A DNA stretch of 64,000 nt from Microthrixaceae bacterium (GCA_016702505.1 JADJDU010000004.1:124001-188000), one strand, 5' to 3'; positions 1 to 8,269 are shown, numbered from the stretch's first letter. Made by a program: numbers and translations. The notes: a model not told the origin generated them from the letters alone.

Positions 1-1106
1 TCGTCATAGGCGGTTCGGGCCTCGCCACCCTCGTTTGCAGCTAACCCCTGCCGGGTCACCACCAGGTCCAGACTGGGGACGACATAGACCTTCTGATCGT
101 TCCGTCCCAGAGCAGCAACCCAGTCACCAGGAACACCCCCGCCGACCGTCCGCCCCACCAGCCACCACAGATAGCCGTAGGAGGGTTCGGCCGCTGACGG
201 CGTCCACGCCCGGTCGAACCAGGAGGTGGTGGTGAGCTCTGCATCACCCCATGTGCCCTTGCGCAAGGCCAACAGCCCGAAGCGGGCCAGGTCCCGGGCC
301 GGGAGGCTGAGTCCCCAGTGGAGCGCCCCGGTGGCATCCCGGTTCGTCGGCCGGTCTGGACGCGGCTCCCACATCGCTCCGCCGCTCATGCCCAGCGGGT
401 CGAACATGCGTTGGCGGCTGAGGGTGTCGATGTCGTGACCGGTGACCGTTTCGAGCACGGGCCGGAGCTTTTGGTACGCGGCGGTGTTGTAGTCGAAGGT
501 GGTGCCGGGCTCGGCCTCCCGGGTCAGCCGTCGAGGGTGCAGACCGCTGGTCATGGTGAGCAGGTGCTCGATTGTGATGTCGGCTTCGACCGACCCGGCC
601 TTGCTCCAACCCGCGGGCAAGATGTCGGACACGGCCCCGTCAAGGTTCAGCTCGCCGCGTTCGACCGACATTCCCACCAGGGTCGAGATCACACTCTTTT
701 GCACCGACGCCAGGTCTCCAGAGGTGGCCTCGGTCCATCCGGCGAAGTAGCGCTCCAGCAAGAGTCGTCCACCGACGGTGATGGTCAGGGCGCGGCTGTT
801 GGTTTCCTCCGCTAGTCGGGCGACCGCCTCCAAGCCTTCGTCGGTCCAACCGACCGACGAAGCCGCCACGGTCTGCCAGTCCCCATCGGTTCCGGCGGGT
901 GGCACATACCCGGCGTCCCTCCCGTCGGCAATGGGCCCAGATGTCGGGGTCGGGCTGGTGGATTCGGTCGTTGTCTCCGAGCTCGATCCCGGCGATCGGG
1001 TGGACCCGGTGGTCTCCCGTTCACGGCTGCAACCCCCGACCGCCACCGACGCCGCCGTCGCCGCTGCGCCCGCAAGGAGCGTTCGACGACTCACGAATCC
1101 CGTCAT
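1..1106 (-). CDS. Class C beta-lactamase-type serine hydrolase, Tat lipoprotein (partial, runs off left edge)
   Basis: Reading from the ATG at 1106 the frame stays open to the window edge, so the C-terminus is missing. The start MTGFVSRRTLLAGAA carries a twin-arginine motif, and VGGC at residues 23-26 is a lipobox, so the product is probably exported folded by Tat and lipid-anchored. A low-complexity Ser/Thr/Pro linker (about 28-60) precedes the catalytic domain. SVQK at 134-137 is the SxxK nucleophile motif and YNT at 206-208 fits the YxN motif of class C beta-lactamases, DD-peptidases and esterases. The third (KTG/HxG) motif would lie beyond the visible part. Whether it is an esterase, a peptidase or a true beta-lactamase cannot be told; plain hydrolase is the safe call. 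Confidence 0.85.
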   Translation of the reverse strand, partial: MTGFVSRRTLLAGAAATAASVAVGGCSRERETTGSTRSPGSSSETTTESTSPTPTSGPIADGRDAGYVPPAGTDGDWQTVAASSVGWTDEGLEAVARLAEETNSRALTITVGGRLLLERYFAGWTEATSGDLASVQKSVISTLVGMSVERGELNLDGAVSDILPAGWSKAGSVEADITIEHLLTMTSGLHPRRLTREAEPGTTFDYNTAAYQKLRPVLETVTGHDIDTLSRQRMFDPLGMSGGAMWEPRPDRPTNRDATGALHWGLSLPARDLARFGLLALRKGTWGDAELTTTSWFDRAWTPSAAEPSYGYLWWLVGRTVGGGVPGDWVAALGRNDQKVYVVPSLDLVVTRQGLAANEGGEARTAYD

Positions 1107-1251
1107 TCCCGCACCCTACGGGAAGATGTCCCCGCATTGATCTGACCAGCGGCTCCGACCAAGAAGAACGGTTACGAATCGAGCGATATCGCCAGAGTCG
1201 GGTTCTCGAACTTCCTCGTGGCGTGGATAATGACGATCCGCGGCGCCGCTA

Positions 1252-2133
1252 TCAGGCCTTAGCGAAGAGCCCAGCAGGCTCGATCGGATCGAGCCAGCCC
1301 TGCTGCTGGAGTCGCTCGTACGCCTTGGCGATGTGCTGCGGCGTGAACAGGCGCTCCTTGCGTCGGTTCCACGAGCCAACAACCCCCTCGGCCTGATCGA
1401 GCGTCAACGGCTCGGTCCGGCGGTTCTCGTCGTCATCACGCTGGGATGCCCAGTGCACGGTGGCGAGGAGCTCGAGCCCGTAGGTGGACTCGTAGCCCTC
1501 GATCAGGCGAGTGACCCGATCCATCCGAGCCGACGTCTCCGGCTGTTCAGCCAGAAGGTTTGCGGACGCAGGCTTGGCCGCGTCGAGGACCTCGAACTGG
1601 AGCGAGTCCAGCGCCTTCGCGGAACCGTCGCCGGTACCACGGATGTAGTGCCCCTCCATCGAGGAGAGCACGTGCCGGAGGTTGTCCGCGTACGGCCCGT
1701 ACCGGCCCTTGGCGTAGTTGAGACGGAGCGGCTCGCCCGACTCCTGCATGAAGTACATGACCTTTTGGATGTCGACTGCGGTGATCTCCACGGCGAAGGG
1801 CAAGTACCGCTGCATTATGCCGATGAGGGCCGCCCGGCCGGGAGTCATCTTCGGCGTGTCGGTCCGGACGGGCTGGTCGACGGCTGCCGGTGCGCCCTCC
1901 GGCGGGTAGAGGAGAACCTGCACGTCGGGAACCTGCTCAAAGGCCCTCTCGATGACCGGGCGCACGTCCTCCCAGCGAAGCCCGCCATGGCCGCACCCCA
2001 GTGGCGGCACCGCGACGCTCTTGATCGACAGGTCCTTGAGCTGCTGCACGGTGAGCAGATCCAGGGGCACCTGGCCATGCACCAGGAACTCCGCCATGCG
2101 CCGCTCCATCCGCTCAGGGTCGTCGGGCGTGTT
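1252..2133 (-). pseudogene. darG: DarT-DarG deletion scar: DarT C-terminal tail fused to 5'-truncated DarG antitoxin
   Basis: Most of this frame matches my memory of DarG, the DNA ADP-ribosylglycohydrolase antitoxin. The motif VAVPPLGCGHGGL is the second half of the macro domain, followed by the DarG C-terminal domain (MTPGRAALIGIMQRYLP, then VMYFMQESGEPLRLNYAKG and GPYADNLRHVLSSMEGHYI). The first half of the macro domain, with the ADP-ribose-binding start, is absent. In its place, just before the macro fragment, stands PERMERRMAEFLVHGQVPLD, which resembles the last conserved block of the toxin DarT. An in-frame deletion from late darT into darG would explain this. The 5' end overlaps the end of the neighbouring fic gene. 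The product should lack hydrolase activity. The family call is from recall, not a search. Confidence 0.7.
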
Positions 2134-3311
2134 CGTGACGCGCGTTGATGGTGGAGTCCTCGACGTCGACCGATCCGTAGACGGCATCGAAGATTGCCGG
2201 GGCTTCGTAGGCGCGCCTGCGGGCGCGGCCCGTCGTCTCTCGTAGGTCGCCACGCTCGACCAGCGCGTCGATGGCCGCTTGGGCTGTCGGTCGGGTGACG
2301 CCGATCATCGACTCGACCCGGGCGGCGGTGATCATTGGGATGACGAAGAGCTGCTCCGCGAGGCGGATCACCGAGTTGGGGCGGCCTTCGTCGAGGAGCT
2401 GGTTGCGAAGTTGATGCTGCAGCTCGACGAGTCGGACCGTGCGCTCTTCGGAGTCCCGGGCCTGGCGTCGAACGCCCCTGAGGAAGAACGCGATCCAGGG
2501 CATCAGGTCACCCTTCTGGCTCGTGATGAGGAGGTGGTCGTAGTACTCGCTGCGGTGCTGCTCGAAGTACGCCGACAGGTAGAGCAGGGGTTGGGGCAGT
2601 GCGTCTCGCAGCACGAGCATGAGCGGGATCATCAGTCGACCGATCCGACCGTTGCCGTCCAGGAATGGGTGGATCACCTCGAACTGGTAGTGGGCGACGG
2701 CGAGCTGGACGAGCAGCGGAAGGTCGGTCTCGTGGAGGAACTTCTCCAGGTCGCCGAGTGCTCGCTGCATCGTCGGGCGGCGGCGGCACGAAGACGGCAT
2801 CGTCGAGCGTGGCACCACCGATCCACACGGGGCTCGTTCGCAGCTCACCGGGACGACGCTGCTGGCCGCGGGCTCCCTGGAGTAGGCGCTCGTGCATCTC
2901 CCGGAACAGTCGGATCGAGATGGGGAACCCGTCGCGAACGCGCGCGAGTCCGTACTCCATGGCAACGACGTAGTTGGCGACCTCGGTCGCGTCGGCGGCG
3001 GCTTCGGTTGACGACACCTGGCCGGCCTCGAACAACAGGAGCTGGCCGACGTCGGTCTTCGTGCCTTCGATACGGGAGCTGAGCACCGCCTCGAGACGGA
3101 GGTGCGGACCGATCAGGAGGTGCGGGTTCGGGATGAGGCGGCCTACCCCGCCCAGCCGATGTGCCGCTCCAGTCGCCTCGTCGAGAAGCTTCACAGCCTC
3201 GTCGGACAGCGAGATCCGGCGTGGGGTCTCGGCGGGGAAGAAGGCTCGATAGCCCTCCGTCGTCTTGCGGACCCGACCCCGCTCGGTTGAGGTGAACGCG
3301 TCCGGTCGCAC
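2114..3311 (-). pseudogene. fic: Fic family AMP/NMP-transferase with one frameshift
   Basis: Starts at a GTG (3311) with AAGGAG a few bases upstream. The first frame gives the Fic N-terminal region; IEGTKTD at about residue 82 resembles the S/TxxxE(G/N) inhibitory-helix motif of self-inhibited Fic proteins. After VFVPPPPDD (about 2772) the reading must shift frame to continue as MQRALGDLEKFLHE. The second frame carries HPFLDGNGRIGR, the complete catalytic motif HPFx(D/E)GNGRxxR, then a C-terminal winged-helix region (VTRPTAQAAIDALVERGDL). Full corrected length is about 400 residues, normal for the Fic/DUF4172-like class. The single shift may be a sequencing error. It stands immediately upstream of the DarTG scar on the same strand, so it belongs to a toxin/defence cluster. 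Confidence 0.8.
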
Positions 3312-3460
3312 CTGTGCTCCTTGCTGAAGGCGGCTTCCCCACCATCGATCATAACGAAAGCGACAGCCGATCTACTCTAGTTAGGTGGGATGGAACACAA
3401 GCGGGCTTTCCCTCGGCCCGGTGCCGTTCCGACCAGTCCCGACTACCGTGTAGCACGGCG

Positions 3461-3574
3461 TCCCAACCGGTCCGTTAGGAGACCCGCTAGAACTCGGTCC
3501 CTCCCAGGACGCGCAAGAGGCGGCCTCCGGAACCGGGGACCGCCTCTGACCAGCGCATGTGCGCAGCGCGCTCG
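3461..3574. repeat. Left copy of 114-bp direct repeat (att-like, cuts hsdM)
   Basis: This 114-bp block recurs in the same orientation at 7099-7212, with about five mismatches, all in the outer part; 3499-3574 is identical to 7137-7212. The copy contains the tRNA-Arg trailer hairpin and the last eight bases of the tRNA-Arg gene. The hsdM reading frame changes to unrelated sequence exactly where this block starts (3574), so the repeat marks a recombination junction. Confidence 0.85.
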
Positions 3575-4426
3575 CTTGTCCTTGTCCACGCCGTTGACGT
3601 TGAACGGCGGGTTGGCCATCACGAAGTCGAACTTCTCGACGGCGTCGTGGAGGTCGTCGTAGTAGCTGTTGCCGAGGCGGATGTCGCCCGAGAGGCCGTG
3701 GAGAGCCAGGTTCATCTTGGCCAGCGGGACGGTGACCTCCTTCTGCTCCTGGCCGTAGACCGACAGCTCCCGGGTGGCCGAGCCGGCATGGCGCTCCACG
3801 AACTTGGCGCACTGCACGAACATGCCGCCCGACCCGCACGCGGGGTCGAAGACCTTGCCGTGGAACGGCTCGATGACCTCCACGATCAGCCGGACGATCG
3901 AGTACGGCGTGAAGAACTCGCCGCCAAGTCGGCCTTCGGCCATGGCGAAGTTGGAGAGGAAGTCCTCGTAGATCAACCCGAACGCGTCGCCCGACAGCTT
4001 GCGAGGCAACGGGGAGAACAGCCGGAGCAGTTCGGTGAGGGTCGATCGCTCGAGGCGCTGGTAGCCCCGTGGCAACACGTCGCGCAGCTCGGGGTTGGCG
4101 GCCTCGACGGCCTTCATGGCGCCGTCGACCGCCTTGCCCAGATCGTCACCCTCGGGAAGGTCGACCAGGCCCGACAGACGTGCTTCGTCGGGAACGAAGA
4201 GCACCGAACGGGCCCGGTAGTCGTCGGGGGTGACGGGGTTACGGGCCGTGGCCTCGGCCTCGAGCTCGGGGCGGATGGCCTCGAAGCGATGCTCGGCGTA
4301 GGCGAGGAAGATCAACCCGAGCACCGGTCCGCGGTAGTCGGCCGGCGTGAGCGTCGAGTTGGCCCGCAGCTCGTCGGCCGCCTTCCACAACGTCCGTCGA
4401 ACCTCGGCCAGGTCCTCGCTCCTCAA
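3575..4426 (-). pseudogene. hsdM: Type I restriction-modification methyltransferase HsdM, 3'-truncated
   Basis: Starts at a TTG (4426) with GGAGGAG about 8 bases upstream. Residues 1-150 match the HsdM N-terminal helical domain. The N6-adenine methyltransferase domain follows: DPACGSGGMFV is the AdoMet-binding motif I and NPPF is the catalytic motif IV. Homology stops at NPPFNVNGVDKDK, at position 3575, the border of the direct repeat. The remaining frame (to 3443) is repeat-derived and non-homologous. About half of a normal HsdM (roughly 500 residues) is present, and no hsdS or hsdR is nearby. The protein should be inactive because the target-recognition partner region is gone. The truncation coincides with a structural junction, so it is not a simple indel error. 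Confidence 0.85.
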
Positions 4427-4569
4427 CGCGGCTCTCCTCCATGCGCGAACTCCAACGAATGACAGTACGAGATTCCCGTGACCTGCCCTAGCCTCATCTC
4501 GGGGTCGACGGCAGCCCGGTCCTTCCCGAGGTCAAGCGCTCGGGTGAGGAGCGCGCCGGGCCTCAGCGA

Positions 4570-4830
4570 GCCGACCAATCCCGTGGTCAGTTATAGAGAC
4601 ACAAGTGACCAAACGGGTGGTACGCTCGGCGTCAGTGTCACTCTGGTCTCTGCCCGGGAGCTTGGCTCCTACGCTCGGTGTCCTTCGTGGGCAGCATGCT
4701 TTGTGCCGGCTCCCGGGCGCGCAGAACCGGCCGGCGTGGCTTGATAGGAGCGTGGCATCGCCCCCACTGAGGTGTGCCCACCGACCGGTTCTGGTCCGGA
4801 TCACCAACGTGAAAGGCGACCAGAGCCCCA
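4570..4830 (+). ncRNA. Non-coding left part of IS110-type element, candidate bridge RNA region
   Basis: About 260 bases without a credible gene lie upstream of the IS110-type transposase start. IS110-group elements encode a structured bridge RNA in the non-coding end upstream of tnp. Here CCCGGGAGC (4653-4661) pairs with GCTCCCGGG (4709-4717) around a 47-base loop that can fold further (GGCA/TGCC). Position and fold fit a bridge RNA. The element ends were not determined, so this is inference. The stretch 4427-4570, between hsdM and this region, shows nothing recognisable. Confidence 0.4.
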
Positions 4831-5883
4831 TGATCACCCTCGGAATCGATGCGCACAAGCGCACCCATACCGTCGTCGCGGTCGACGACGTCGGATGCCA
4901 GCTCGGCACCAAGACCACGACCGCAACGACCAGCGACGACCACCTGAGATCATCCGGTGGGCTGACCGGTTCGGCCCCGAACGGCAGTGGGCGGTCGAAG
5001 ACTGCCGGCACCTCTGCGCCGTCTCGAGTCGGACATGCTCGCCGCGGCGAGCGGATCGTTCGGGTGCCACCCAAGTTGATGGCCCACGCTCGCGACGCAG
5101 CCCGCACCTACGGCAAGTCTGACCCGATCGACGCGCTCGCCGTCGCTCACGCCGCGTTGCGCAACCCGGATCTTCCCGTTGCGCAGCTCGATGGTCCTGC
5201 CCGGGAACTGCGACTGCTGGTCGACCACCGCGGGACCTGGTGGCGGAGCGGACCCGTTGCCTCAACAGGCTTCGCTGGCATCTCCACGAGCTCGACGCGT
5301 CCTGGGATCCGCCCGCTCGATCGCTCACGTCCTACAAGAACCTCGACGCGATCGCTGCCCGGCTGACGAGTTTCGATGGTCCGGTTGCTCGCATCGCAGC
5401 CGAGATCGTCGAGCACGCCCGGCACCTGACCGTGCGCGAACGCCCTCGAACGCGGATCACCGGCATCGTCAACAAGCTCGCCCCGACCCTGCTCGCCCTC
5501 GCCGGGGTCGGCGCTCACCGCCGCCAAGATCGTCGCGGAGACCGCAGACGTTCGCCGGTTCAAGCACAAGGACGCGTACGCCCGCCACAACGGCACCGCA
5601 CCCCTGCCCGTCTGGTCCGGCAACCGCGAACGCCACCGCCTGTCTCGCACCGGGAACCGCCAACTCAACGCGGCCATCCACCGCATCGCGATCACTCAGG
5701 CCCGCTGTCACGACGACGCCATTGCCTACATCGACCGGCGCCTGACCGATCACCCACAACACCAAGACCGAAGCGCTCCGAGCCCTCAAACGACGTCTCT
5801 CCGACGTCGTCTACCGAGCCTTGCTCGCCGACGCCCAACCCGCCCAAACGGCACCCGCCGACTTGCTCGCGGCCGCCGCTTGA
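4831..5883 (+). pseudogene. IS110/IS116/IS902 family transposase, several frameshifts
   Basis: Begins MITLGIDAHKRTHTVVAVDD, the typical start of the DEDD (RuvC-like) transposase domain. The sequence resumes in other frames as EIIRWADRFGPERQWAVED, then VPPKLMAHARDAARTYGKSD (second acidic region), then RCLNRLRWHLHELDASWDP. The C-terminal IS116/IS110/IS902 domain is present: LLALAGVGALTAAKIVAE, KDAYARHNGTAPLPVWSG and RQLNAAIHRIAITQ. At least four frame changes are needed (around 4955, 5030, 5235 and 5510, with another near 5440 or 5755). It cannot encode a working transposase as read. Corrected length would be about 350 residues, the family norm. It lies between the two direct-repeat copies. Confidence 0.85.
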
Positions 5884-5897
5884 CATAGGAGCAAACC

Positions 5898-6230
5898 ATG
5901 AGTGATTCACTCACGATCAATCCGGCGCACCTGTCCGATGACGACTGGGCTTCCATCCGAACGTTCCTGAACGCTGCGAAGGACCGGGGCGAGGTTGTCG
6001 AGTTCTCCTCCCACGTGGCGCTGCTGACCCCGGCCGACGCGGCCAGGCGGCTTGGCATGTCCCGGTCGACGGTCCTGCGCCGCATCGCCGATGGTGACCT
6101 GAAGGCCACGAAGGTCGGCACCCACCACCGGATTCCGCTCGCCGAGTTCGAGCGGTACAGCCACGAGCTCATGCGCCGAATGGCCGAAGCGAGCGCGACA
6201 GACATCGAGGCCGAGCTCTTCGGTGAGTGA
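5898..6230 (+). CDS. Excisionase-type HTH DNA-binding protein, probable antitoxin
   Basis: 110 residues. LLTPADAARRLGMSRSTVLR at about 44-63, continuing to the IPLAEFERY strand, is a MerR/excisionase-type winged helix-turn-helix. The gene overlaps the next one by 8 bases, the usual arrangement of antitoxin and toxin. In actinobacteria this small HTH type is often paired with a PIN-domain gene. It probably binds its own promoter and neutralises the partner; both are family inference. An AGGAGC ribosome site is visible at about 5887-5892. Confidence 0.75.
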   Translation: MSDSLTINPAHLSDDDWASIRTFLNAAKDRGEVVEFSSHVALLTPADAARRLGMSRSTVLRRIADGDLKATKVGTHHRIPLAEFERYSHELMRRMAEASATDIEAELFGE

Positions 6231-6876
6231 CCCGGTCGTCTTCATCGACGCCAACACGCTGGCCTCGCCCGTCACCCGTACGCTCCTCCTCGCCGGAGGT
6301 CGCGCCGATGGCCTCCTGTTGACCTGGTCGGCCCACGTCGAGGTCGAAGCCGACCGCCACGCCCGCGGTGCGTCTTCACGCACCTCGGTGGTCCGTCGGG
6401 ACATCCTGGGCATGGAGCTGTCGAAGTCAGCCCGAACGACGGACGGGTTGCTGACCGCCTCGGACGAGGATCGGCAGGTGATCGCAGATGCCATCCAAAC
6501 CCGAGCGCGTTTCCTCGTGACGACCGACGTCGATGACTTCGCCCTCGACGACCTCCAGGCACACGACATGAGCGCCGTGAACCCCGACTACTTCATGGCA
6601 CTGCGGTTCACCCAGCACGCCTACCGGGAGGGCGTCCGCACGCTCGCCGAGGTGGCGAAGAACCCGCCTCGAACCGAAGCGGAGGTGCACCGGATGCTCG
6701 GCCGGCGACATCCCCGCGTGACAGCACGCTTCGCCGACATCTACGACCTCACCCCGGTCGTCGCAGACGAGGATCAGCCCAGCGTGCTCTTCCGAGGCGC
6801 GATATGCGTGCGATGCGAGGCCACGCTCGACGCCGGTGGCCGTCGGGTTGGCCTCTGCGCCGAGCACATCCAGTAG
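6223..6876 (+). CDS. PIN-domain protein with C-terminal Cys/His tail, probable toxin
   Basis: 217 residues. VVFIDANTL at the N-terminus supplies the first PIN acidic residue; E(V)E at about 40-42 and TTDVDDFALDD at about 102-112 supply the later ones, so a Mg2+-dependent ribonuclease fold is likely. It is longer than VapC (about 130 residues). After the PIN domain comes a helical region and then a tail with CVRC and LCAEH, which could bind zinc. It is translationally coupled to the HTH gene upstream. Toxin function is inferred from this pairing. Confidence 0.7.
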   Translation: MSDPVVFIDANTLASPVTRTLLLAGGRADGLLLTWSAHVEVEADRHARGASSRTSVVRRDILGMELSKSARTTDGLLTASDEDRQVIADAIQTRARFLVTTDVDDFALDDLQAHDMSAVNPDYFMALRFTQHAYREGVRTLAEVAKNPPRTEAEVHRMLGRRHPRVTARFADIYDLTPVVADEDQPSVLFRGAICVRCEATLDAGGRRVGLCAEHIQ

Positions 6877-6881
6877 GGCGG

Positions 6882-7076
6882 TCAGTCAGGAACGTGATTG
6901 GCAACCAGCGCTGCCAGCTCGCGATCTGGGAACGAGTGTCGCTTGTAGAGCGGAATGCACGGGGTTCCCGCGAGGCGAACGGCCATGGGCACCAGGTCGT
7001 CACTTCGCCCGTTCTTGGTGGCATGGATCGTGTACATCGAAGAGCTACAAGCCCCGCCATGCTGACGAACCTCCAC
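6882..7076 (-). CDS. Small unknown ORF or gene fragment
   Basis: 64 codons ending in a TGA at 6882. The internal composition (RSDDLVPMAVRLAGTPCIPLYKRHSFPDRELAALVANHVPD) looks more protein-like than the shadow frames of this window, but I do not recognise a family. It could be the C-terminal remnant of a gene lost at the 7.1-kb repeat. It is convergent with the PIN gene. Low confidence that it is translated. Confidence 0.3.
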   Translation of the reverse strand: MEVRQHGGACSSSMYTIHATKNGRSDDLVPMAVRLAGTPCIPLYKRHSFPDRELAALVANHVPD

Positions 7077-7098
7077 CTCGTGCCGCGTTCCACCCCAG

Positions 7099-7212
7099 TC
7101 CCAACTGGTCCGTTAGAGGACCCGCTAGAACTTGGCCCCTCCCAGGACGCGCAAGAGGCGGCCTCCGGAACCGGGGACCGCCTCTGACCAGCGCATGTGC
7201 GCAGCGCGCTCG
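7099..7212. repeat. Right copy of 114-bp direct repeat, overlaps 3' end of tRNA-Arg
   Basis: Pairs with 3461-3574. Positions 7205-7212 are the last eight bases of the intact tRNA-Arg gene, and the rest is its downstream trailer. Integrative elements commonly use the 3' end of tRNA genes as attachment sites. The unusual point is that most of the repeat lies outside the tRNA. The 3.6 kb between the copies holds hsdM, the IS110 remnant and the HTH-PIN pair. Confidence 0.8.
7155..7184 (-). terminator. Hairpin downstream of tRNA-Arg
   Basis: GAGGCGG and CCGCCTC pair around a GC-rich loop 20 bases after the tRNA-Arg 3' end. There is no clear U-run, so it could be a processing structure rather than an intrinsic terminator. 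An identical hairpin is in the left repeat copy. Confidence 0.45.
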
Positions 7213-7278
7213 AAGGGACTCGAACCCCTAACCTTCTGATCCGTAGTCAGATGCTCTATCCAATTGAGCTACGAGCGC
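7205..7278 (-). tRNA. tRNA-Arg (anticodon ACG)
   Basis: On the minus strand the acceptor stem GCGCTCG (7278-7272) pairs with CGAGCGC (7212-7206). The anticodon loop CTACGGA gives ACG, and the T-loop GGTTCGAGTCC is canonical. No CCA is encoded. The 3' end points towards the 3.6-kb repeat-bounded segment, which fits use as an integration site. Confidence 0.95.
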
Positions 7279-7293
7279 TGGGTTGGCTGGAGC

Positions 7294-7299
7294 ACTGTA
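7294..7299 (-). promoter_or_regulatory. Candidate -10 box of tRNA-Arg
   Basis: TACAGT on the minus strand lies 15 bases upstream of the mature 5' end. No convincing -35 is visible. Confidence 0.35.
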
Positions 7300-7364
7300 G
7301 TCCCCCACCGGATCGACGAGCCAACGCGACTCGAATGGGTGAAGCTCAGCGCAGTGCCGACACG

Positions 7365-8090
7365 TCACCCACCGGACCGAGCCGCTTCGATCGCGGCCCG
7401 CTGCGGGCCGGTCAGGTACTTGACCGCCTCACGCAACGTCACGCCACTGGCACGTCCGACACGAGGCGCAAGCCACTCGAACACCAGGTCTGGGCGGCGC
7501 TTGGACGTGTCTCTCAACACCCAGCCGATGGCCTTGGCAATGAAGAACTCACGTTCATCCAACAGGTCATCTGCATAGCGACCGAAGCGTACGAAGTCTC
7601 CTCGACCCCCGCGCAAGGGCACCAGGAGTGCCAGAAGCGCAGCTCGGCGCAGCCAGAAGTCGTCGTTCACGACCCAACGATCCAGCCATGTGGCCGACGA
7701 CTGATCAGCGGCCACGATGGGGCCAACCAGCCAGATCGCTATCGGATCCACCAGAGCCCAGGTTGAGGCCTGGCGCAACATCGACTCCATCATGGGCAAG
7801 TCGGCGGCGTTCAAGACCTTGGTCCGAGCGGCCAGCAGCTCGACGGCGGCCAAGCGGTGCTCGTGGATGGGGTATGACCACAGTTCCCCGGCCAACTCCA
7901 CCAACTGGTCACGGTCGAGGCTCGGGTGGTCACGATGGAACCGGCGAACCACACCTCTCACCTCCGGAACCGATGCACCCAGGTGACCTATCTCGCTCTT
8001 GAGGTATGTCCGCTGCTGACCGGCCCGCTCCTGGTCGGCGTGAGCCTCGAGCTCGGACTTGATCTCTGACACCGCACCGCTGACGTCCAC
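7365..8090 (-). CDS. alkD: DNA alkylation repair protein, AlkD-like HEAT-repeat family
   Basis: About 241 residues from the GTG at 8090; an ATG at 8117 in the same frame adds nine residues but sits inside an inverted repeat. The protein is all-helical with AlkD features: VVRRFHRDHPSLDRDQLVELAGELW near the N-terminus, HEHRLAAVELL, IWLVGPIVA, then the WVVNDDFWLRRAALLALL and ADDLLDEREFFIAKAIGWVLRD repeats. These match PF08713-type glycosylases that remove bulky or cationic alkylated bases. The gene stands alone, divergent from an alpha/beta hydrolase. Start choice is uncertain because neither start has a good ribosome site. Confidence 0.85.
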   Translation of the reverse strand: MDVSGAVSEIKSELEAHADQERAGQQRTYLKSEIGHLGASVPEVRGVVRRFHRDHPSLDRDQLVELAGELWSYPIHEHRLAAVELLAARTKVLNAADLPMMESMLRQASTWALVDPIAIWLVGPIVAADQSSATWLDRWVVNDDFWLRRAALLALLVPLRGGRGDFVRFGRYADDLLDEREFFIAKAIGWVLRDTSKRRPDLVFEWLAPRVGRASGVTLREAVKYLTGPQRAAIEAARSGG

Positions 8091-8101
8091 CAGCAGAACC
8101 T

Positions 8102-8140
8102 GCCACACATGGACCATGCATCGGGTGGTCCACGTGTGGC
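8102..8140. promoter_or_regulatory. 15-bp inverted repeat in the alkD / hydrolase divergent region
   Basis: GCCACACATGGACCA (8102-8116) and TGGTCCACGTGTGGC (8126-8140) are inverted copies with one mismatch, separated by 9 bases. Located between divergent genes, it may be an operator controlling alkD, or a hairpin. It overlaps the most upstream alkD start, which argues for the downstream start. Confidence 0.45.
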
Positions 8141-8149
8141 AGATCCCTT

Positions 8150-8191
8150 TGGCCAGATCCCCGTGGCCAGACCCCCGTGGCCAGGTCCCAC
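8150..8191. repeat. Three tandem 14-bp units
   Basis: TGGCCAGATCCCCG, TGGCCAGACCCCCG and TGGCCAGGTCCCAC lie head to tail directly after the inverted repeat, upstream of the hydrolase start. They may be a protein-binding array in the promoter region or simple replication slippage. Confidence 0.6.
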
Positions 8192-8269
8192 CGCGGGCGA
8201 GCCCGGGCGGGCCGACACAAGAACCTCCGATACCTGGCCGAGGACGGGTCGGCCGTAGCCTGGGAAGTG

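Noticed and set aside
1333..2148. Long plus-strand open frame opposite the DarG remnant
   Set aside because: It mirrors the codon structure of the minus-strand frame, has shadow-type composition rich in Arg, Gly and Leu, and has no recognisable domain.
3557..4462. 301-codon plus-strand frame opposite hsdM
   Set aside because: Antisense shadow; the minus strand has clear methyltransferase motifs.
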